A DNA stretch of 64,000 nucleotides from Natranaeroarchaeum sp042663585 (GCF_042663585.1 NZ_JBHTAN010000006.1:2728001-2792000), one strand, 5' to 3'. Counted from the stretch's first letter, positions 1 through 8,525 are shown. Notes: generated from the letters alone by a model not told the origin. Numbers and translations: made by a program.

Positions 1-473
1 GCGAGTACCGACCCGACGAGGACCGTGAGCGCGTCGATTTCGACGTCGAGGCGCTCCCCACGTTTGGATTCACAGTCGAGTCGTCGGGCGATTGCCCCGT
101 CGAGGGCATCCACCGCGGCGGCGACTGCGAACAGGAGGCCAGGTAGCCACACCGCCCTGCCGTCCGGCGATGGGGCTAGCAGAAACCCCGCAAGCATGAC
201 CAGTGCGCCACCCCGCCCGACCGTCACCCACGTCGCGAGCGTGATCGGTTCCGGCCCGACTTCGCGCCGGGCAAGCCGAAACGCCCGCCGCGTCGTCGCC
301 AGCACGACGACTAGCCCTCCGACTACCCCGACGACATACGATCCGGTCGGGCCCGCCTCCCAGAGGAGATGGAGGCTACCAAGTCCGGCCAGCACGAGCA
401 CGGCGGTGACGACTCCGGTGACCGACCAGTGGTGCCGACGCCTGTCTACGCCCTCCCGGAGATCAGCCCTCAC
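1..473 (-). CDS. CDP-alcohol phosphatidyltransferase family protein (3' part outside window)
   Basis: Integral membrane enzyme that transfers a phosphatidyl-type group from a CDP-activated lipid to an alcohol acceptor in polar lipid synthesis. The whole family motif is visible: D122, D125-G126, A129-R130, G139, D143 and D147, with exactly eight residues between R130 and G139. Hydrophobic segments at about residues 18-36, 47-60, 88-100 and 110-121 fit membrane helices. The GTG start overlaps the stop of the upstream gene as GTGA (470-473), so translation is probably coupled. The gene runs off the left edge; about 157 residues are present, so the acceptor (glycerol phosphate, inositol phosphate, serine or other) cannot be assigned. 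Confidence 0.82.
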   Translation of the reverse strand, partial: MRADLREGVDRRRHHWSVTGVVTAVLVLAGLGSLHLLWEAGPTGSYVVGVVGGLVVVLATTRRAFRLARREVGPEPITLATWVTVGRGGALVMLAGFLLAPSPDGRAVWLPGLLFAVAAAVDALDGAIARRLDCESKRGERLDVEIDALTVLVGSVL

Positions 474-805
474 GTCGGATCTCTCCGGTCGATGTCGCCG
501 AGGTCCGGATGCTCGCGGTGTACCTCGTCGACGGCGTCCCGTGCCTGCTCTCGCACTCGATCACGGACCTCCTGGCACCGCCGGTGCCGACGATGGATCA
601 GTACGGGCACCGATTCGACGTCGACGACTGCGAACGGGTTCGCGTCGGTGTAGCCATCCGGTCTGACGCGTCGCCGAAGTCGGTGGGCACGACGCAGTAT
701 CGAGACGGGAATCCGCCGTGCCAGCGGCTTCGTGATGCGGTTTCGGAACCCTACCACCAGTTGCCCGCGGAGTCGCGTTCGACGGGTGATCGGCTCCTGA
801 CTCAC
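470..805 (-). CDS. small arginine-rich hypothetical protein in the lipid operon
   Basis: A 111-residue product that I do not recognise. The N-terminal half is rich in Arg (about 25 of the first 60 residues are basic), and the C-terminal half from about residue 70 is predicted helical with alternating charges. It is unusually basic for a haloarchaeal protein. Support for a real gene is positional: its GTG start overlaps the stop of the upstream membrane-protein gene (802-805) and its TGA overlaps the GTG start of the phosphatidyltransferase (470-473), giving two successive GTGA junctions in one operon. No catalytic motif or membrane segment is seen. An open frame on the opposite strand here has no such context. 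Confidence 0.55.
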   Translation of the reverse strand: MSQEPITRRTRLRGQLVVGFRNRITKPLARRIPVSILRRAHRLRRRVRPDGYTDANPFAVVDVESVPVLIHRRHRRCQEVRDRVREQARDAVDEVHREHPDLGDIDRRDPT

Positions 806-1173
806 GACTCACGCTGATAGAGAATCACGAGTGCGACGATCAGAACGACCTGTGCAACCTTATCGACGATGTCTGCTGACCCGAGGTCCGCCAGACTACC
901 GGGCTGATTGACCTGATACCAGGCGATGATCTGAACCAGCGTATACGGGATCCCGACGATATAGAGCAGACTTCGCCGGTAATCGACCAGCACCAGCACG
1001 ACCGCTCCGACGAACCCGCCCGTCGCGAGCAAGAAGAGGACGCCCATGTAATGGGGAAAGAACTCTACCCCGAGCACGAGGTGAACGAGTGCACTCACGA
1101 TTGCCATCCCGATGGCGATCCAGTGTAGCGGGGTCAGCGAGTCGAGCGCGAAGGTGCGGTCCGTGGTACTCAT
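802..1173 (-). CDS. four-helix haloarchaeal membrane protein
   Basis: A 123-residue protein with four hydrophobic segments at about residues 15-35, 42-62, 66-88 and 98-118, consistent with a small polytopic membrane protein. It resembles short haloarchaeal membrane proteins of unknown function. I chose the ATG at 1173 (M-S-T-T-D-R) because the 24-residue extension to 1245 is basic, non-hydrophobic and unlike the family. It is first of three overlapping genes ending in a CDP-alcohol phosphatidyltransferase, so a link with membrane lipids is possible but only by context. Confidence 0.75.
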   Translation of the reverse strand: MSTTDRTFALDSLTPLHWIAIGMAIVSALVHLVLGVEFFPHYMGVLFLLATGGFVGAVVLVLVDYRRSLLYIVGIPYTLVQIIAWYQVNQPGSLADLGSADIVDKVAQVVLIVALVILYQRES

Positions 1174-1284
1174 AACAAAGTGTTTGGCTGATACGACAAA
1201 TCCCTTTGCATAGGGGCACTGATTCGTCCGCGCTCGGCGGGCCATCGCGCCGATTCCAACGGCAGGTCGGATCGTCCCGACATC

Positions 1285-1821
1285 TTACTCGATCGACACG
1301 TCGTCGAGTAGCTTCCGGAGCCGTCGTTTTCCCTCGGCCGGATCGTAGCCTTCCTGTCTGATGTGGGCGAGCGGGGCGACGTCGGGATTGCGCTCCCAGT
1401 GACACCAGACGTCGGTCCGACCGTCAGACGTGGGAAACAGCCTGACGTGTAGTTGGTAGTCGCCAGTGGCGCCCTCCGGTTTGTACGAACAGCTAGCCAC
1501 CTCGTACCGAGTTCTCCCGGCGCGCTCGTAGGCGTGGAGATACGCCCGGAAGGTCTGTTCGAACCCGTACTCCTCGACCAGTAGTTCGCGTGCCGACTCG
1601 GGCGAACGGTCCCAGACGCCGACGTACTCGCTTTCGGGTGGCGGCAGCACCCGGAGCGGCCTCGGCACGAGCGAGTCGGGGAACTGGTTTGATAGCCGGG
1701 CCCCGTGGCGGCGGACCTGCCAGACGGAAACCGATTTGAACAGTCGCCAGGCCAGGACGCTACCGAGTAGCGCCAGCACCGATCTCATCAGCACGTTCCG
1801 TGCCGTCGTCTTCGAAGCCAT
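1285..1821 (-). CDS. conserved hypothetical protein with N-terminal membrane anchor
   Basis: A 178-residue protein. Residues 10-28 form one hydrophobic segment and the rest is predicted soluble alpha/beta, with several Trp and Tyr residues and a C-terminal sequence R-R-L-R-K-L-L. I do not recognise the family and see no catalytic motif. Its ATG lies one base after the stop of the dehydrogenase at 1823, so it is the third gene of the gch3 operon and probably co-translated. The context suggests a role near deazaflavin/flavin precursor metabolism or redox, but this is inference only. Confidence 0.7.
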   Translation of the reverse strand: MASKTTARNVLMRSVLALLGSVLAWRLFKSVSVWQVRRHGARLSNQFPDSLVPRPLRVLPPPESEYVGVWDRSPESARELLVEEYGFEQTFRAYLHAYERAGRTRYEVASCSYKPEGATGDYQLHVRLFPTSDGRTDVWCHWERNPDVAPLAHIRQEGYDPAEGKRRLRKLLDDVSIE

Positions 1822-1822
1822 C

Positions 1823-2812
1823 TCAGTAGGTAAATACCACCTGCAGCGCCGATTCGGCTCGATCGTCGAGCAGTTCGTAGGCGGCCTCGGCGTCCTCGAA
1901 CGGGATACGGTGACTGATGAGGACCTCCGTATTCATCCGTTCGAGCCAGTTCAGTGCGGTATCGAATCGTCGCTCGGTGTCCCATCGCCCGCGGAGTTCC
2001 GGATCGATAGTGCTCACCTGGCTGGAGACGAGTTCGATCCGGTTGCGGTGGAACCGTCCGCCGAGGTCGATCGGGGCCCGCTTGGTGCCGTACCACGACC
2101 CGACGACGATCCGCCCGTCGTACCCGACCGTCTCGATGGCGTCGTCGAGGACGTCCGGCTGACCCGATAGCTCGACGACGAGGTCCGCCCCGCTAACGCG
2201 GTCCGGGATCGCTTCCGGTGGACATACCATGTCGGCCCCGAACTCCGCTGCCAGCGCTCGCCGGTTCTCGATCGGATCGACCACGACGAGTTCGGCGAGC
2301 GGGAACTCGGCCAGCAGTCGCGTCGTACAGAGCCCGACGGCTCCGGCACCGAACACCACGACTCGCTCCCCGAGGCGTGGGGCACTGTCCAGGGTGAGAT
2401 TGGTTGCGGTCTCCACGGTGGGCAACAGCGTGGCGTGCTCCGTCGAGATGTCTGGTGGTATCTCGATAACGACGTCGGGACGTGTCGTAAACTGTGTCTG
2501 GTGAGGATTGAACGAGAACACGTGTTTCCCGATCCAGTCGTCGTCGACGTCGCGCCCGGCGTCAATCACCTCGCCGACCGCGGCGTAGCCGTACTGGACC
2601 GGATAGGAAAAATCCCCGTCGAGGCTCTCGATACTCTCATCGACTGCCGTCTCGCGGGGCGTTTCGTCCCGGTAGACGAGCAGTTCGCTCCCCGCACTGA
2701 CCGCCGAGAACCGCGTCTGGATCAGCAGTTCGTCCTCGTCCGGGCCATCGATTTCGATGGGTCGCGTCTCCACGGTCTGCTCGTCGGTGAAGTACAGGGC
2801 TGCTTCGCTCAT
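1823..2812 (-). CDS. medium-chain dehydrogenase/reductase lacking the catalytic-zinc cysteine
   Basis: A 329-residue alcohol-dehydrogenase-like oxidoreductase. An N-terminal GroES-like domain covers about residues 1-130, followed by a Rossmann fold with the nucleotide-binding stretch V-F-G-A-G-A-V-G-L near residue 150. Where classical zinc alcohol dehydrogenases have a catalytic Cys, this protein reads S-A-V-S-A-G-S-E, and the four-Cys structural zinc loop is absent, as in the BchC-like branch of the superfamily. The ATG at 2812 overlaps the stop of gch3 (ATGA, 2809-2812); an upstream in-frame start at 2869 would run deep into gch3 and is unlikely. Substrate unknown; cofactor NAD(P)H by family. 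Confidence 0.82.
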   Translation of the reverse strand: MSEAALYFTDEQTVETRPIEIDGPDEDELLIQTRFSAVSAGSELLVYRDETPRETAVDESIESLDGDFSYPVQYGYAAVGEVIDAGRDVDDDWIGKHVFSFNPHQTQFTTRPDVVIEIPPDISTEHATLLPTVETATNLTLDSAPRLGERVVVFGAGAVGLCTTRLLAEFPLAELVVVDPIENRRALAAEFGADMVCPPEAIPDRVSGADLVVELSGQPDVLDDAIETVGYDGRIVVGSWYGTKRAPIDLGGRFHRNRIELVSSQVSTIDPELRGRWDTERRFDTALNWLERMNTEVLISHRIPFEDAEAAYELLDDRAESALQVVFTY

Positions 2813-3597
2813 TGATCGATAGTCGCTCGGGGACCGAACCGACGGAGCCGGGTCCCCGTCTCCCGACACTCTTCGAGCGCCAGTTTCGCGCGGTAGCCCG
2901 CCTCGTGGGCGGTCTCTCCCTCACCGATCCCGACCTGAAGATCGATGCCGGTCGTCGACTGGACGTGCTCCCGTGCGCTCTCGAAGGCATCGGAATCGAG
3001 CGACGGACAGAGCGCGATGATGTTGTCTCCTCCGACGAATCGGGCGATCCCGCCGTGTTCCTCGCGGAGGTACGACGCGAGGGAGACGGTGGCGCGCTGG
3101 ATCGCAAGCGAGGTCTCGCCCGCGGCTTTCTGATCCGTGAACTCGCCCGTCACGTCGACGACATCGAAGTGTGCGACGGTTAACTCCCCCTGAGAGCTAT
3201 TCGTCCCGCCTTCCGTCGCCAGCCGTTCGGTCCGGTCCGCGTCCTGTGCGCTCCCTTCCTCCTGCAGGGCTTGCGAGGCGGCGCCGAGCGCCTCGGTCGG
3301 CGTCCCCCCGACGCCGATTCCGACGCTGACAGTCACCGGATACTGGTTTCCCACCTGCTCCTGAAACCGTTCGTGATCCCCCTCGGTCATCCCGTTCGTG
3401 ACGGCGATCATGTTGTCGAACCGGTCGAAGAAGGCGTAGCCATCGAACTTCCCAACGAAATCAGCAAGATCGGCGTACAGCCGTGCCTGCAACGCCTGCA
3501 GGTCCGTCTCCCGACGTGGCGACGGCGTCACCGTCCACGGCCCGTAGTTATCCAGTTGGAAAAGTGAGATCTGGATTGCCTCTCGTACTCTAGTCAC
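2809..3597 (-). CDS. gch3: GTP cyclohydrolase IIa (GTP cyclohydrolase III)
   Basis: Catalyses hydrolysis of GTP to the formylated pyrimidine FAPy, the archaeal first step toward riboflavin and the deazaflavin F420. At 262 residues it matches the family length. Two palm-type cyclase-like repeats are visible: residues about 5-120, including F-D-N-M-I-A-V-T-N-G, and about 130-255, including F-V-G-G-D-N-I-I-A-L, the metal/GTP-binding signature. The start is GTG at 3597, with a TATA-like element (minus strand, near 3620-3630) about 26 bases upstream, so a near-leaderless transcript is likely. It heads a three-gene operon with the zinc-less dehydrogenase (overlap ATGA) and a hypothetical protein. 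Confidence 0.93.
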   Translation of the reverse strand: MTRVREAIQISLFQLDNYGPWTVTPSPRRETDLQALQARLYADLADFVGKFDGYAFFDRFDNMIAVTNGMTEGDHERFQEQVGNQYPVTVSVGIGVGGTPTEALGAASQALQEEGSAQDADRTERLATEGGTNSSQGELTVAHFDVVDVTGEFTDQKAAGETSLAIQRATVSLASYLREEHGGIARFVGGDNIIALCPSLDSDAFESAREHVQSTTGIDLQVGIGEGETAHEAGYRAKLALEECRETGTRLRRFGPRATIDQ

Positions 3598-3722
3598 AGG
3601 TGCACGTAGGTTCGGCCTCTAATAACCGGTAGTTTTGCGGCAAAGTAATCTTCGCGGTAGAGGTCCTGAGGGCCGCTATTCTGGCCGTACAAACGGAAAT
3701 TTGTGATCGAACGACAAGACGG

Positions 3723-5267
3723 ATGTATGCTCGGTCAAAGGCCTCCCCAATGAGTGGTGACGGTGGTGACGAGTCCCGGCTTCGATCGCTGGTCTCGGTT
3801 GCCAGGGGAGCCTCGATATACACCGTCGGCAAAATCGTCTCCGATGCTGGAGAGTTCCTCGTTCACCTGCTCGTCTCCCGCTGGCTCGGTGCCGGCCTCT
3901 ACGGCCTGTTCGCGTACGGCAAGACGCTCGCGTTCACTGCTCTGCTGTTGACGAACCTCGGCTCCGATACGTCGATCCTCAAGTATCTCCCACAGTACGA
4001 GGGAGCCCCCGCGAAACGCCGGTTCCTGCTCGGCATCGCGTGGGCAACGTCGTTTGCGGGTGCGCTCGTCGTCTCGACTGCGCTGTTCGTCTTCGCGCCG
4101 ACGGTCGCCGCGGTCACGCTGGCCGATCCGCAGTTCGTCGCCGTGCTGCGGCTGTTCGCCGGCATCCTGTTTCTTGATACGCTTGCAAACCTGGTCTACG
4201 CGACGTTCCGGGCAGTCGAGTTGGTCGAGTACGAGGTGCTCAGCAAACGCCTGCTCAAGCCGCTGCTCCGCGTGCTCGCCGTAGCCTCGGCACTGGCCGC
4301 CGGGGCGTCCGTCTACGGCGTCGTCGCGGCGATGGTCGTCGCAAGCCTGCTGACGCTCGCAGTCGCCGGCTATCTCTTCGTCAGTCGACTCGACGTCTGG
4401 CCGACCCTGGGAGGTCCGCACGCGAACCGCAAGACGGTCAGAGAGTACTACAACTACTCCCTGCCCCTGACCGCCAAGGAAGCAGGCACGGTCATGCAGA
4501 GTCGCATCGACGTGTTGATGGTCGGCTTCTTCCTCTCGTCGACGGCCGTCGGCATCTACAACGTCTCGGTGCTGGTCTCCGGCCTGCTGTACGTCCCGCT
4601 GCTCGCGTTCAATCAGCTGTTTCCCCCGGTCGCGGCGCGGCTACACGCCAACGACGACCGCAAGGATCTGGCGGCCGTCTACGGTGCGATCACTCGCTGG
4701 ATCTTCACCGCTAGCCTGTTGCTCGGCGTCACCGCCATCGTCTTTCGCGTCGAGATTCTCGGGCTGTTCGGCCCGGAGTTCACCGCGGGAGGCCTCGTGC
4801 TGACGCTGTTCGTCGTCAGCCAACTGTTCAACTGTGCGACCGGGCCCAGCGGCTACCTGCTGATGATGACCGATCACCAGTACGTCGTGATGGTGAACGA
4901 GTGGACGTTCGGTGTCGCAAACGTGGCTCTCAACGTCGTGCTCATCCAGCAGTTCGGCTTCGCCGGTGCGGCGGCGGCGTCCGCGAGCGTGCTCGCCGTA
5001 CTGAACCTGACGAAGGTGGCCGAAGTGTGGTACTTCGAGGGGCTCCATCCGTACTCTCTGTCCTTTCTCAAGCCGCTCCTTGCGGGTGCGGTCGCGGCGC
5101 TCGGGATGCTGGCCGTCCGAGCGGCGCTTCCACCGATCCCCGCTATCGCCGCGGGGCTTCTGGTCGGTATTGCGCTGTACGGCGGTGCACTCTCACTGCT
5201 CGGGATCGAAACGGTCGACCGGCGGACTTACGCGCTGGTCGCTGGGCCAGCGGACGAGAACGCCTGA
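3723..5267 (+). CDS. polysaccharide/oligosaccharide flippase (Wzx/RfbX-like, MOP superfamily)
   Basis: A 514-residue membrane protein with 12 to 14 hydrophobic segments spread over its whole length, typical of lipid-linked oligosaccharide flippases that move glycan carriers across the cytoplasmic membrane. Near the N terminus it has G-A-S-I-Y-T-V-G-K-I followed by a conserved S-R-W-L-G-A-G-L-Y-G-L-F motif; a charged central loop near residues 230-245 includes R-E-Y-Y-N-Y-S-L-P-L. An alternative ATG at 3750 (M-S-G-D-G-G-D-E-S) gives a more typical N terminus; 3723 fits a possible AT-rich box at about 3697. No glycosyltransferases sit beside it, so its glycan partner is unknown. Divergent from gch3. 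Confidence 0.85.
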   Translation: MYARSKASPMSGDGGDESRLRSLVSVARGASIYTVGKIVSDAGEFLVHLLVSRWLGAGLYGLFAYGKTLAFTALLLTNLGSDTSILKYLPQYEGAPAKRRFLLGIAWATSFAGALVVSTALFVFAPTVAAVTLADPQFVAVLRLFAGILFLDTLANLVYATFRAVELVEYEVLSKRLLKPLLRVLAVASALAAGASVYGVVAAMVVASLLTLAVAGYLFVSRLDVWPTLGGPHANRKTVREYYNYSLPLTAKEAGTVMQSRIDVLMVGFFLSSTAVGIYNVSVLVSGLLYVPLLAFNQLFPPVAARLHANDDRKDLAAVYGAITRWIFTASLLLGVTAIVFRVEILGLFGPEFTAGGLVLTLFVVSQLFNCATGPSGYLLMMTDHQYVVMVNEWTFGVANVALNVVLIQQFGFAGAAAASASVLAVLNLTKVAEVWYFEGLHPYSLSFLKPLLAGAVAALGMLAVRAALPPIPAIAAGLLVGIALYGGALSLLGIETVDRRTYALVAGPADENA

Positions 5268-5297
5268 CGGGAGTTTCCTGGTGCAGACGCCTTGATG

Positions 5298-6134
5298 CTA
5301 TCGGCTTTCAGTGGGGTGGGCACGGTCGACGAGCGCCCGCGCCGCGTAGACGCTCACCACAGCCAGCACGCCGCCCGCGAGGACGTCGACGAACCAGTGG
5401 ATCCCCAGATACATCGTCGCGAAGATGATGCTCACGCAGAGGCCCGACGCGATCGTCGTCCAGCGCGGGAAGTCGTCGTGGGTCGTCATCGCCACGAGCA
5501 GGACGGTCACCGACAGAGCGGTGTGCAAAGAGGGGAAGACGTTCGTGTGCGTGTTGACCTGGGAGGTCAACACCGTGATGTCCGGGAAGAGGTCGAGCAT
5601 CGGTTCGCCGACCGAGGCCGCCTCGGCCGTATCCGCGCTGTGGTTTCGCGGGCCGTAGGCGACGATGGTCGCGTAAAACACCACGGCGATGGCGTAGTTG
5701 ATGGTGTACGCCGTGATGAGGGTCCGTAGCGGTGCGAGCGAATCGGCAAAGAGGTACGCGACCAGCGGAAAGACGAGCAGGACGACGTAGCCGAAGATGT
5801 AGATCGGCGAGAAGAAAAACACCGCAGCGTCGGGGAACAGCCCCTGAAGCGAGGAGACGAAGTCCCCCTCGATAGCGTAAAACAGCGCGGTCGCATCGAC
5901 GCCGTAGGTGTGCGAGAACGATTCGATATACCCCTGTAGTCCCTTGTTGATCAGGAGGATGAAGGCCAGAACACCAGCGTACGGAGCGATCCCGCGCAGA
6001 CGGCCAACGAGCCACTCCCGCTGGTCGACGGCCATCCGAAGCCGTTCGGCGTCGACACACACGTAAAGTAGGGCGGTAAGGGCGGCCCCGGTAACGGCGA
6101 CGACGACCGCCAGGAGCGCGGCGAGCAGCATCAT
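5298..6134 (-). CDS. PAP2-superfamily membrane phosphatase / phospholipid phosphotransferase-like protein
   Basis: A 278-residue polytopic membrane protein. The PAP2/AUR1-type signature is visible toward the C terminus: F-P-S-L-H-T-A near residue 205 (the PSLH variant of the SGH motif) and M-Y-L-G-I-H-W-F-V-D-V near residue 245, supplying the two catalytic His and the Asp. About six hydrophobic segments surround them. Such enzymes dephosphorylate lipid phosphates or transfer phospho-headgroups on the outer face of the membrane. The start is one of two adjacent ATG codons at 6131-6134; longer extensions upstream are Cys/His-rich and non-typical. It converges with the flippase gene 30 bases away, so both may act on lipid-linked glycans. 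Confidence 0.8.
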   Translation of the reverse strand: MMLLAALLAVVVAVTGAALTALLYVCVDAERLRMAVDQREWLVGRLRGIAPYAGVLAFILLINKGLQGYIESFSHTYGVDATALFYAIEGDFVSSLQGLFPDAAVFFFSPIYIFGYVVLLVFPLVAYLFADSLAPLRTLITAYTINYAIAVVFYATIVAYGPRNHSADTAEAASVGEPMLDLFPDITVLTSQVNTHTNVFPSLHTALSVTVLLVAMTTHDDFPRWTTIASGLCVSIIFATMYLGIHWFVDVLAGGVLAVVSVYAARALVDRAHPTESR

Positions 6135-6336
6135 TCGTTCGGACCTATTTCTGCGGAGATATGAATCGCTCGCTTCCAGAGGTTGGTGTGTCCGACATCC
6201 CCAGCAGTGGGCAGTCCCGTGCTGATGATGGCACACACACGGACCTGTTCACAACCGATCTGGGATGCGTCCGACTCGTGTTCTCAGGACTGCCCGCCGG
6301 CCGATGGGATCGGTGCCGTCCGATTCGCATTATACT

Positions 6337-6882
6337 TCAGAAGTAGTTACTCACTTTGGAAGCCACTGCCGCTTCCTGTCCGAGGCGTCCTCGACAAACT
6401 CGGGGTCCCGTGCCGGGTCGGGGTCCCGATACACCAGCCCTGCATCCCTCAGAAGTCGCCGACAACTGCCCAGCGAGTACGTCACGTCGTGGGCCTCCTC
6501 GACGTGCTGTTGCACCAGTTCGGGTGTCCAGGTGGGCCGTTCGTAGCCCGATTCCCGTGGCGGTTCCTGTAGCCGATCCAGTAGGGTCGTCAGCGCGTTG
6601 CCGGTCAGTTTTGCGGGCCGGCCGGATCTGTCGTCGTCCCGCGCGGCCGCAACCGGGTCGTCCGGCGATTCCCTGAACCGGGTGAGCCAGTTGTAGATGG
6701 TCTTTCGTTCCACGCCGAGCCAGTCAGCGAGTTCGGTCTGGCTCACGCCGTTCTGATGCGCAATCGCCACGAGTACCCGTACTGCCGCTGCCTTCGTCTC
6801 GACGGAGTCGAGTGCATCTCTGAGGCTCGCTTCGTCGAGGCTGTCCATAGCTATTCAATGAACTAATTGAGTAAATACTTTT
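6337..6882 (-). mobile_element. internally deleted IS630-type element (MITE-like)
   Basis: Seen: imperfect terminal inverted repeats at 6339-6353 (AGAAGTAGTTACTCA) and 6868-6882 (reads AAAAGTATTTACTCA on the minus strand), 13 of 15 bases matching. Between them is only the helix-turn-helix ORF. Reading past its stop in another frame, minus strand 6360 to 6337 encodes S-K-V-S-N-Y-F-stop, which matches the C-terminal end I recall for full-length haloarchaeal IS630 transposases. The DDE catalytic part, about 500 bases, is missing, so the ends of the transposase were joined by a deletion. The element could be moved only in trans. Confidence 0.65.
6351..6848 (-). pseudogene. IS630 transposase N-terminal HTH fragment
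   Basis: A 165-residue product whose N-terminal 110 residues form the IS630-type winged/helix-turn-helix DNA-binding region (V-S-Q-T-E-L-A-D-W-L-G-V-E-R-K-T-I-Y-N-W), followed by the usual linker with R-S-G-R-P-A-K-L-T and the second HTH ending in R-R-L-L-R-D-A-G-L. The DDE nuclease domain is absent, and the C terminus Q-W-L-P-K-stop appears created by a deletion that joins the HTH part to the last codons of the transposase one base out of frame. The protein could still bind element ends and act as a repressor, but it cannot transpose the element itself. An alternative is a separate orfA of a two-ORF element. Confidence 0.65.
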
Positions 6883-7322
6883 ATTAATAATCTCCGCACA
6901 GGCTCTTCTAGCGGCATGTCGACTCGCTTCGGTTTGCTGTCCGCTGTTCAGATATCTTCCATTTATACGGACAAAAACGATCAGAATCAGTCACGCGCTC
7001 GCTCGAATCATGGTCCCACCTGTGTGCGCCAGTATCGTCACTGATTCCCGGATCGGACCTGTTACTGACTGTCAGTGGTCGTGGTACTCCGAAAAACCTG
7101 TCGTCGTTGAAACCACTCAGCTTCGACTCTGTCATTACAGCCATACGAATGTAATCTATCGGTTCTCCGGCTTCCACTTCTTATTGGTTTCACTATTTTA
7201 TATTCATAAATAAACACTCGGGCAGAGTTCCTGTGCAGGTCCGTTCAATGGCGGGGTCGCGACACCTGCACCCAACCACAGTACACAACGACTTTATCGG
7301 TTGCCGACAAACAGGTCGGAGT
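6883..7322. other. 440-base non-coding stretch between IS remnant and sugar block
   Basis: No convincing gene. The stretch has mixed base composition with AT-rich patches, for example around 7185-7215. Open frames on both strands lack haloarchaeal acidic composition. The right end holds the promoter of the PfkB gene: a TATA-like CTTTAT near 7290-7297, about 28 bases before the ATG. A ten-base word ACACCTGCAC at 7262-7271 recurs at 8481-8490 in front of glpR. Confidence 0.5.
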
Positions 7323-8450
7323 ATGGATCCAGAGGTCCGAACAGAGACGGTAGCGTCGATCACCGAGTGCCGTGAGTCGTTACCGTCCGAACTCGCGTCC
7401 GACGCCGTCGTATTCGGCTTCGACGGCTTCGTCGACCGGGTTCGGCGGATGGTCGCGGAACGACAGGACGAGGATAACTACGACGCGCTGACCACGCTGG
7501 AAGAACTCGGCGACCGGATCAGCAGGTCGGCCGCGGCCGATAGCTCACTGTCTATCGAGTGGCTGGAGACGGCGACCCGGACGGGCGGTCACGTTGCGCA
7601 TCTCTCGCGTGCGTACGGGTATCTCGGCTACGACCCGGTCATGCTGGGGACGTTCGGCGATCCGATCGAAGAGCCGTTCGTCGAGGAGTTCGAGGGGAAC
7701 GAGATGGTCACGTTCGGCGATCCGGGCTACACGGACGCCGTCGAGTTCTCCGACGGGAAGTTGATGCTGATGGATATCAACAAGACGCGCCAGTTGGACT
7801 GGGACGAGATCGTCGATACCGTCGATCCCGAGACCCTGGCGGCTCGGATCGACGGGACTACCCTGTTCGGGATGGGCTACTTCGCCGACATGCCGAGCTT
7901 CCCCGACATCGTCGATGGCCTGCTCGACGACGTCTGGCCGTTGCTAGAGGCGCCGCCGGAGAACGTTATCGTCGATCCCGGGGACGTCCGGAAGCTCAGC
8001 GAAACCGAACTCCGTGACGGGATGGATGTCATCACGCGTCTGGACGACGTCGCGACGCTGACCGTCACCGCCAACAGGTTCGAGAGCTCGGTTCTCGCCG
8101 AAACCCTGGCGGACACCGAGTCAGACTCGTTTATCGAGACGGCCCGGGCGGCCTTCGAGGCGCTCGGCGTAACGCGATTCGTCGGCCACGGTGCCCACGA
8201 GTCGGTCGTGGTGACCGAGGCGGGGACGAGTCGCGTCGCAGTCCCCCGCGTCGAAGACCCCGAGATCACGACAAGCGCGGGCGATCACTTCAACGTCGGC
8301 CTCTCGCTCGGCCTCGTCAACGAAGTGCCTGACCGTGCGGCGGTCGCACTTGGGAACGCGGTCGCTTCGTACTTCGTCCGGAGCGGCGACCAGCCCTCCT
8401 ACGAGGAGCTACGATCGTATCTCGACGAGTACGAGGCGTATCTGGACTGA
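7323..8450 (+). CDS. PfkB-family carbohydrate kinase of unknown specificity
   Basis: A 375-residue ATP-dependent sugar-type kinase. Early residues V-V-F-G-F-D-G-F-V-D-R provide the beta-strand plus Asp typical of substrate recognition; T-R-T-G-G-H-V-A-H near residue 80 corresponds to the GG switch; and T-T-S-A-G-D-H-F-N near residue 320 is the anion-hole/catalytic-base motif (usually D-T-x-G-A-G-D). The Ser in place of the first Gly marks a divergent subfamily. The ATG at 7323 lies about 28 bases after a TATA-like box; the longer frame from 7233 crosses this promoter and is rejected. It precedes glpR and fruK on the same strand, with its own promoter and glpR's separate, so it likely feeds the same hexose pathway. 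Confidence 0.8.
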   Translation: MDPEVRTETVASITECRESLPSELASDAVVFGFDGFVDRVRRMVAERQDEDNYDALTTLEELGDRISRSAAADSSLSIEWLETATRTGGHVAHLSRAYGYLGYDPVMLGTFGDPIEEPFVEEFEGNEMVTFGDPGYTDAVEFSDGKLMLMDINKTRQLDWDEIVDTVDPETLAARIDGTTLFGMGYFADMPSFPDIVDGLLDDVWPLLEAPPENVIVDPGDVRKLSETELRDGMDVITRLDDVATLTVTANRFESSVLAETLADTESDSFIETARAAFEALGVTRFVGHGAHESVVVTEAGTSRVAVPRVEDPEITTSAGDHFNVGLSLGLVNEVPDRAAVALGNAVASYFVRSGDQPSYEELRSYLDEYEAYLD

Positions 8451-8459
8451 CGGGATCGG

Positions 8460-8494
8460 TCGTGTGCCCGGTAATTTATCACACCTGCACACGA
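8460..8494 (+). promoter_or_regulatory. glpR promoter with inverted half-sites flanking the TATA box
   Basis: TCGTGTG at 8460-8466 and its exact reverse complement CACACGA at 8488-8494 flank the TATA-like TAATTTATC at 8472-8480. This geometry suits a repressor blocking TBP/TFB binding, possibly GlpR acting on its own gene. The Haloferax GlpR consensus as I remember it (TCSNC, short spacer, SNGGA) is not evident here. Confidence 0.4.
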
Positions 8495-8525
8495 ACGGTC
8501 TCCTACTCCCAACTGAACCCCCACC

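Noticed and set aside
6908..7177. Minus-strand 89-codon frame in the spacer
   Set aside because: No haloarchaeal composition, no promoter or neighbour link and no recognisable motif.
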